From positions 1 through 42,624 of the forward strand of contig JAPYOO010000012.1 of NCBI GenBank assembly GCA_029938135.1: DNA of 42,624 bases, written 5' to 3'. This DNA comes from Bermanella sp. GTDB taxonomy: Bacteria; Pseudomonadota; Gammaproteobacteria; Pseudomonadales; Oceanobacteraceae. Numbering within the stretch: the stretch's first letter is position 1; the number at the start of each line of letters is the position of its first letter. The notes under the pieces are model-generated. The model saw nothing but the letters and a program-made list of their open reading frames with translations, was not told the origin of the DNA and made no database searches. Shown one piece after another: positions 36,754 through 42,624 of this stretch. The position numbers and the translations under genes were made by a program.

Positions 36754-37533
36754 ATGCAGTTTGGCATTATCTCAATATTTCCAGAGATGTTCCAAGCGTT
36801 GACTGAGCAAGGCGTTACCGGCCGCGCAGTGAACAAGGGTTTGGTGTCATTTGATGTGTGGAATCCTAGAGATTTCACCACAGATAAACACCGAACTGTA
36901 GATGATCGCCCTTACGGCGGTGGTCCAGGCATGTTGATGAAGGTTGAGCCGCTAGAGCAAGCAATTGCTGCGGCCAAGGCCAAATTAGGCCCCCAAAGCA
37001 AAGTGATTTATCTGTCTCCGCAAGGTCGTACACTCGACCAAGCAGGGGCAGAGGAGCTGGCAGGACAGTTTTCCTCTTCACTCTCTAATGCTGAGAGCGA
37101 AGGTGGTTTGATTTTCTTGGCGGGCCGCTACGAAGGTGTAGACGAGCGTTTGATTCAAACGCATATAGATCAGGAATGGTCTATTGGCGACTACGTATTA
37201 AGTGGTGGTGAACTGGCCGCAATGGTGATGATGGATTCCATTATTCGCCTGTTGCCAGGGGTTTTGGGGCACGAATTAAGTGCGGTGGAAGATTCTTTCA
37301 CCGATGGCTTATTAGACTGTCCCCACTATACTCGACCTGAGGATTACAAAGGTCAGCAAGTGCCCGACATTTTGCTAAGTGGTAATCACAAAAAGATTAA
37401 AGAATGGCGCCTTAAGCAGGCGTTAGGGCGGACCTGGCAGCGAAGGCCAGATCTGCTAGAGCAAAGGTCGTTAAGCAAAGCTGAAGCGGCACTTTTGCAA
37501 GAATACATGCGCGAAGTTCAAGGCGACACTTGA
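36754..37533 (+). CDS. trmD: tRNA (guanine-N1)-methyltransferase
   Basis: IISIFPEMF...[18 protein letters not shown]...[10 protein letters not shown]...[13 protein letters not shown]. Confidence 0.97.
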   Translation: MQFGIISIFPEMFQALTEQGVTGRAVNKGLVSFDVWNPRDFTTDKHRTVDDRPYGGGPGMLMKVEPLEQAIAAAKAKLGPQSKVIYLSPQGRTLDQAGAEELAGQFSSSLSNAESEGGLIFLAGRYEGVDERLIQTHIDQEWSIGDYVLSGGELAAMVMMDSIIRLLPGVLGHELSAVEDSFTDGLLDCPHYTRPEDYKGQQVPDILLSGNHKKIKEWRLKQALGRTWQRRPDLLEQRSLSKAEAALLQEYMREVQGDT

Positions 37534-37562
37534 ACCAATCCGTAAAAACTTAGGAGCTAGCC

Positions 37563-37925
37563 ATGAGCAGCAAAAACAAGATTATCCAGGCCATCGAGTC
37601 TGCACAACTACGTACTGATATTCCTGAATTCGGCGCCGGTGATACCGTAATCGTTCAGGTTAAAGTTAAAGAAGGCGATCGTTCTCGTCTACAGGCTTAT
37701 GAAGGTGTTGTAATCGCGAAGAAGAATCGTGGTCTTAACTCTGCTTTCACTGTACGTAAAATCTCTAGCGGTGTTGGTGTTGAGCGTACTTTCCAGACTC
37801 ACAGCCAGCAGATCGACAACGTTGTAGTTAAACGTCGCGGCGCTGTACGTCAAGCTAAGATCTACTACTTGCGTGAGCTTAGTGGTCGTGCTGCACGTAT
37901 CAAAGAGAAGTTGGTTCGTAAATAA
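37563..37925 (+). CDS. rplS: 50S ribosomal protein L19
   Basis: [55 protein letters not shown]. Confidence 0.97.
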   Translation: MSSKNKIIQAIESAQLRTDIPEFGAGDTVIVQVKVKEGDRSRLQAYEGVVIAKKNRGLNSAFTVRKISSGVGVERTFQTHSQQIDNVVVKRRGAVRQAKIYYLRELSGRAARIKEKLVRK

Positions 37926-37953
37926 ACCCCGGTTTATCTGCGCATTAACAAAA

Positions 37954-37984
37954 AAAAGGGTCATTCGAAAGAATGGCCCTTTTT
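37954..37984 (+). terminator. rplS operon terminator
   Basis: AAAAGGGTCATTC-GAAA-GAATGGCCCTTTT. Confidence 0.9.
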
Positions 37985-38169
37985 GCGTATAGGGATATAC
38001 GTATGCGAAGTCATGAGTGGTAGCATTGATATCGCCCAGTAAATTTACCTTAGTTTTTGCCTAAGACGGTTCACGATGGCAGATTATGGGAACTCTTTAC
38101 GGGCATAATGCTCTAACCTATAAATGTAGGCCACTTAACACTACTTATTCAGAGATTGAGATTATTATT

Positions 38170-38934
38170 ATGCGGATTATGTTACTAATTAGCGCCATGC
38201 TGGGTGCGTGTTTGGCATTGCAAAGCCAGGCTCAAGACGGCGAAAAAGTAAGTGTAGAAGAGACTATTGCCAGCGCGTTACGTGCTGCTCAACCAAACCT
38301 AGTGATGCAAAGTGCCACTCAGGTGCAGGGCCAAGCATTATACGAGGTTGAATTAACCTCGGGTGAAGTACTGTACACCACGCCAGATGGTCGTTTTTTC
38401 ATATACGGCTCTTTATTTGAAGCCGGCGAGAAAGGTCTGGTTAATTTAACGGCTAAACGTGGTGATGCCAAGCGTCAGAAGATGTTGGCATTAGTTGATG
38501 TTAAAGACATGGTCGTTTTTCAAAGCAAGGGCGAGCAAAAAGCCGTTGTTAGCGTATTTACGGATGTAGATTGTGGTTACTGCCGTAAATTGCACCGCGA
38601 AGTGCCTAAGTTAAATGAACTGGGTATTACGGTTCGTTATTTAGCTTACCCACGTGCGGGTGTTTATAGTGATGCAAGCCGTACTAAATTTACCGGCTCT
38701 TACAAAAAATTGAAGTCAGTTTGGTGTGATAGCGATCCAGCTGCCGCCATGAGCAAAGCTAAGGCCACGGGTTTTATTAAAGAAAACCTAGACTGTGAAG
38801 CCCCAATTGAAGCGCATTTGGCGTTAGGCGAGCAATTTGGTGTGCGTGGTACGCCTGCGTTAGTATTTGAATCAGGTGAATTGGTACCAGGCTACTTGCC
38901 TGCCGATCAGCTAGCTAAAAAACTGGGTCTGTAG
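38170..38934 (+). CDS. dsbC: Thiol:disulfide interchange protein DsbC
   Basis: Signal peptide; VSVFTDVDCGYCRKLHREVP; FGVRGTPALVFESGELVPGYLPADQL. Confidence 0.93.
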   Translation: MRIMLLISAMLGACLALQSQAQDGEKVSVEETIASALRAAQPNLVMQSATQVQGQALYEVELTSGEVLYTTPDGRFFIYGSLFEAGEKGLVNLTAKRGDAKRQKMLALVDVKDMVVFQSKGEQKAVVSVFTDVDCGYCRKLHREVPKLNELGITVRYLAYPRAGVYSDASRTKFTGSYKKLKSVWCDSDPAAAMSKAKATGFIKENLDCEAPIEAHLALGEQFGVRGTPALVFESGELVPGYLPADQLAKKLGL

Positions 38935-38944
38935 CCCGTAAAAA

Positions 38945-38968
38945 GCGCCGGACTACAGGGTCTGGCGC
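38945..38968 (+). terminator. Likely dsbC terminator
   Basis: GCGCCGGAC...GTCTGGCGC followed by gaatttt. Confidence 0.6.
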
Positions 38969-39140
38969 GAATTTTAATTTATCCCCCCTTTTGCTGCCGA
39001 TTTTCCCCTTTCGTTACCTTTAAAGCCCTTAAAGCCCTCCAAATAAACGTGTCGTTGTGATACATTTAGCCCCAATTTTTCAAGCTCAGCCTTTCCTGCA
39101 ACTCATGCAGGTGCAAGGCAACAACAAACGGAGAGCAGGT

Positions 39141-40421
39141 ATGAAATCGCTTAAAGTAGGTATCTGTGGTTTTGGCACCGTTGGCGGTGGCACATTTAAC
39201 GTATTAACTAATAATGCCATTGAAATTGCGCGTCGTGCTGGCTGTGACATTACCGTCACACAAGTAGGCGCTCGTCGTGATAATAGCGATTGCGATACCA
39301 GCAATACCAGCATTACCCGTGATATTTTTGAAGTAGCCCGTAATCCTGAGATCGACGTAGTGGTTGAGCTAATTGGTGGTTACGACGTGGCTAAAGAGCT
39401 AGTAATGGAAGCCATTAAAAACGGCAAGCACGTCGTTACAGCGAATAAAGCGCTGATTGCCGTGCACGGCGAAGAGATTTTTGCTGCGGCCAAAAAAGCC
39501 GGCGTGTCCGTGGGCTATGAAGCGGGTGTTGCCGGCGGCATCCCTGTTATTAAAGCGATTCGTGAAGGTTTAGCGGCCAACAAAATTAATCGTGTAGCGG
39601 GTATCATCAATGGTACTGGTAACTTCATCCTGACCGAGATGCGCGATAAAGGCCGTGACTTCGCTGATGTATTACAAGAAGCACAAGATTTAGGGTATGC
39701 CGAAGCGGATCCAACCTTTGATGTAGAAGGCATTGATGCTGCACATAAGCTGACCATTTTGGCGTCTATTGCTTACGGTATTCCGTTGCAGTTTGATAAC
39801 TGCTTCACCGAAGGCATTGGCAAAATTACCCGTGACGATGTGGAATACGCCGAAGAGCTTGGTTACCGCATTAAACACTTAGGCGTGAGTTCACGCAGTG
39901 CCGCAGGCATTGATTTACGTGTACACCCAACGCTTATTCCTGAAAGCAACATGATTGCTAAAGTAGATGGCGTAATGAACGCCGTTGCTGTTAATGGCGA
40001 CGCGGTTAACGACACATTGTTCTGTGGCCCAGGCGCCGGTGCAGGCCCAACGGCATCAGCCGTAGTCGCTGATATTATCGATATTGCCCGTGGCATTAAA
40101 GTTGAGCCGTTGTCTTACAACACACTCGATGATGTAAAAGTATTAACAATCGACGAAATTGAAACGTGCTACTACTTACGCATGCAAGCAAATGACAAAG
40201 CTGGTGTATTGGCGAATGTAGCTAGCATCTTAAGTAATAAGGGCATTAACATTGAAGCCATTATTCAAAAAGAACCTGCCACAGGCGAAAGCCTTGTGCC
40301 GGTTATTATGCTGACACACAAAGTACAAGAAAAAGTAATGAATCAAGCCATTAGCGAAATTGAAGCGCTAGGCGATATTAATGGTTCTGTTACGCGTATT
40401 CGTGTTGAACACTTAAGCTAA
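39141..40421 (+). CDS. hom: Homoserine dehydrogenase
   Basis: VGICGFGTVGGGTFNVL; VTANKALIAVHGEE; GIINGTGNFILTEM; C-terminal ACT domain. Confidence 0.96.
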   Translation: MKSLKVGICGFGTVGGGTFNVLTNNAIEIARRAGCDITVTQVGARRDNSDCDTSNTSITRDIFEVARNPEIDVVVELIGGYDVAKELVMEAIKNGKHVVTANKALIAVHGEEIFAAAKKAGVSVGYEAGVAGGIPVIKAIREGLAANKINRVAGIINGTGNFILTEMRDKGRDFADVLQEAQDLGYAEADPTFDVEGIDAAHKLTILASIAYGIPLQFDNCFTEGIGKITRDDVEYAEELGYRIKHLGVSSRSAAGIDLRVHPTLIPESNMIAKVDGVMNAVAVNGDAVNDTLFCGPGAGAGPTASAVVADIIDIARGIKVEPLSYNTLDDVKVLTIDEIETCYYLRMQANDKAGVLANVASILSNKGINIEAIIQKEPATGESLVPVIMLTHKVQEKVMNQAISEIEALGDINGSVTRIRVEHLS

Positions 40422-40475
40422 TTTTTTTAATTCTAAACACAGAGCCCCGTTAAAAGGGCTCCGGTAGACTTGATT

Positions 40476-41879
40476 ATGATGAAATATATATCCACTCGTG
40501 GAAATGCTCCAGAGTTAAACTTTGAAGAAGTATTATTAGCCGGTTTAGCAGAAGACGGCGGCTTGTACGTTCCTAAAGACGTGCCACAATTTACTCAGGC
40601 CGAAATAGAATCTTGGCGTGACCTTCCGTACTCGGAACTGGCCCACAAAATAATATTACCGTTTGTAGAAGGTTGTGTGGAAAGCGATGATCTTAAAAAG
40701 ATTCTGGATGAAGTATACGCAAGCTTTGATCACAAAGCGGTGGCACCTCTTCAGCAGTTAGATCATAACGAATACGTGTTGGAATTATTTCACGGCCCCA
40801 CATTAGCGTTTAAAGATTTTGCATTACAGACTCTTGGCCGTTTATTGGATTACGTATTAGAGCGTCGTCATGAAAAAGTAGTCATCATGGGCGCCACCTC
40901 TGGTGACACGGGTTCTGCTGCCATCGAAGGCACTAAAGCGTGTCGTAACGTTGATATCTTTATTTTGCATCCGCACGGTAAGGTATCAGAAGTTCAGCGT
41001 CGTCAAATGACCACCGTTAAAGGCGATAATATTTACAATATCGCTATCAAGGGTAACTTTGATCAAGCGCAAGATATGATTAAGGCCAGCTTTGCTGATC
41101 AATCATTTTTGAAAGGCGAGCGTAAATTAGTCGCGGTAAACAGCATCAACTGGGCGCGCATCATGTCTCAGATTGTTTATTACTTCTATTCGTCATTGAA
41201 CCTAGGTGGTCCTTTGCGCCCCATGGCGTACTCGGTTCCAACAGGTAACTTTGGTGATATTTTTGCCGGTTACATGGCGAAAAAAATGGGCTTGCCCATT
41301 GAACAATTGATCATCGCGACTAACAGTAACGATGTATTGCATCGCTTAATGAGCAAAAATAAATACGAAGTGCACGAGTTGCTTCATACTATTACTCCAT
41401 CAATGGACATTGCGGTATCGTCTAACTTTGAACGTTTATTGTTTGATTTGTACGACCGTGACGGCAAAGCAATGACCGAATTAATGGGTCGCATGAACGC
41501 TAAAAAAGACGTAGTGAAACTGGATGAAGCTAAGTTGGCCAAAGCCCGTGAGTTGTTTGACAGCTACGCCTGTGATGAAGATGCTACGGTTAAAACCATG
41601 CAAGACGTATTTTCTGAAACCGGTTATTTATTAGACCCACACACAGCCGTTGGTGTTAAAGCCGCTCGTAGTGTTCGCCGTAATCAAAACATTCCTATGA
41701 TTACTTTGGGTACAGCACATCCGGTTAAATTTGAAGAAGCGGTAGAGCGTGCCGGTTTTGATCATCCAGCACTGCCACATCACTTAAAAGACTTGATGAC
41801 ACGCGAAGAACGTTTAGATGTACTGCCAGCAGATTTGGCTGAAGTGCATAAGTTTATAGCTGAAAAAACCTTTAAGTAA
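40476..41879 (+). CDS. thrC: Threonine synthase
   Basis: MKYISTRGNAPELNFEEVLLAGLAEDGGLYVP; FHGPTLAFKDFALQ; GATSGDTGSAAIEG. Confidence 0.97.
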   Translation: MMKYISTRGNAPELNFEEVLLAGLAEDGGLYVPKDVPQFTQAEIESWRDLPYSELAHKIILPFVEGCVESDDLKKILDEVYASFDHKAVAPLQQLDHNEYVLELFHGPTLAFKDFALQTLGRLLDYVLERRHEKVVIMGATSGDTGSAAIEGTKACRNVDIFILHPHGKVSEVQRRQMTTVKGDNIYNIAIKGNFDQAQDMIKASFADQSFLKGERKLVAVNSINWARIMSQIVYYFYSSLNLGGPLRPMAYSVPTGNFGDIFAGYMAKKMGLPIEQLIIATNSNDVLHRLMSKNKYEVHELLHTITPSMDIAVSSNFERLLFDLYDRDGKAMTELMGRMNAKKDVVKLDEAKLAKARELFDSYACDEDATVKTMQDVFSETGYLLDPHTAVGVKAARSVRRNQNIPMITLGTAHPVKFEEAVERAGFDHPALPHHLKDLMTREERLDVLPADLAEVHKFIAEKTFK

Positions 41880-41909
41880 CCTTTAGAATTTCTATATAGG
41901 TTAACGAAA

Positions 41910-41945
41910 AACCGAAGTAGTGTTTATAACTACTTCGGTTTTTTT
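41910..41945 (+). terminator. thrC terminator
   Basis: AACCGAAGTAG...CTACTTCGGTTTTTTT. Confidence 0.9.
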
Positions 41946-41990
41946 ATGTTTTTAAATTACGTCACTTTAAATTTATTGGGTAGATCATAT

Positions 41991-42624
41991 ATGACTGTTC
42001 ACATTCAACGTCGCCCAAGTGACGCTTCACTGCCATTGGTTGATCGTATTTTACAAGGGCGCGGTTTAACCCGTGATGCGCTGGCCTATAGCTTAAATGG
42101 TCTGGCCGATTTTAGTGCGCTTAAAGATATAGATAAGGCGGCGCAATTATTGGCGCAGGCCATTAATAAAAAACAACGTATTTTAATTGTAGGTGATTTT
42201 GATGTAGACGGGGCCACCAGTACTGCGCTGGCGGTAGACTGTTTACAAAAAATGGGGGCGGCGTGGGTGCATTTTTTAGTGCCAAATCGGTTTGAATACG
42301 GTTATGGATTGTCAGTGCCCATTGTCGATTTAGCGCAAAAAGAATTTCAGCCCGGTTTATTGGTGACGGTTGATAATGGTATTTCAAGTTTTGAAGGCGT
42401 GGCTCGTGCTAAAGAGCTGGGTATGCAGGTATTGGTAACGGATCATCATTTAGCCGCCGACAGTTTGCCCAATGCAGATGCTATTGTGAATCCGAATCAG
42501 CCCGGTTGTAAATTCCCCTCCAAAAACGCCTGTGGCTGCACGGTTATTTTTTATGTGTGCTGTGCGTTACGACGTCACTTAATTACTGCCGGTGTTGATC
42601 AAAACTCCCTGCCTAATATGGCGC
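41991..42624 (+). CDS. recJ: Single-stranded-DNA-specific exonuclease RecJ, 5' part; runs off the window (absent from the ORF track)
   Basis: ATG at 41991, open to the end; RILIVGDFDVDGATSTALAV, FLVPNRFEYGYGLS, TVDNGISSFEGV, VTDHHLAADSLPNADAIVNPNQPGCKFPSK. Confidence 0.93.
   Translation, partial: MTVHIQRRPSDASLPLVDRILQGRGLTRDALAYSLNGLADFSALKDIDKAAQLLAQAINKKQRILIVGDFDVDGATSTALAVDCLQKMGAAWVHFLVPNRFEYGYGLSVPIVDLAQKEFQPGLLVTVDNGISSFEGVARAKELGMQVLVTDHHLAADSLPNADAIVNPNQPGCKFPSKNACGCTVIFYVCCALRRHLITAGVDQNSLPNMA

Noticed and set aside
1-42624. CRISPR arrays, rRNA, tRNA genes or prophage modules
   Set aside because: No regularly spaced direct repeats, no tRNA T-loop/acceptor pattern, no rRNA-like sequence and no phage structural genes were recognised by eye.

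Overview
Gammaproteobacterial chromosome segment. Most of it is conserved housekeeping sequence: ypjD/ffh, rpsP-rimM-trmD-rplS, dsbC-hom-thrC-recJ, purT, a degS/algW-type protease, NUDIX hydrolases and a gamma-class carbonic anhydrase. It also has two large hybrid sensor histidine kinases and a complete MksF-MksE-MksB (Wadjet JetABC-like) condensin operon with no adjacent nuclease gene. The most interesting part is a ~4.6 kb accessory island (about 31260-35870) between ffh and rpsP, genes that are usually adjacent in Gammaproteobacteria. The island looks like an integrase-less integron cassette cluster (CALIN). It has at least three attC-like recombination sites (32561-32662, 33218-33300, 34948-35005), each just 3' of a same-strand gene. 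The cassette genes encode a TerB-like protein, a PH-like membrane protein split by a frameshift at a U_UUU_UUA heptamer, a secreted gamma-class chorismate mutase and a delta-class carbonic anhydrase. Left of the cassettes are several unannotated structured repeats, including a 26-bp hairpin whose mismatches all become G-U wobbles on the minus strand. Several ancient short tandem duplications copy gene ends elsewhere in the window. All product calls come from reading motifs by eye; no database search was run.
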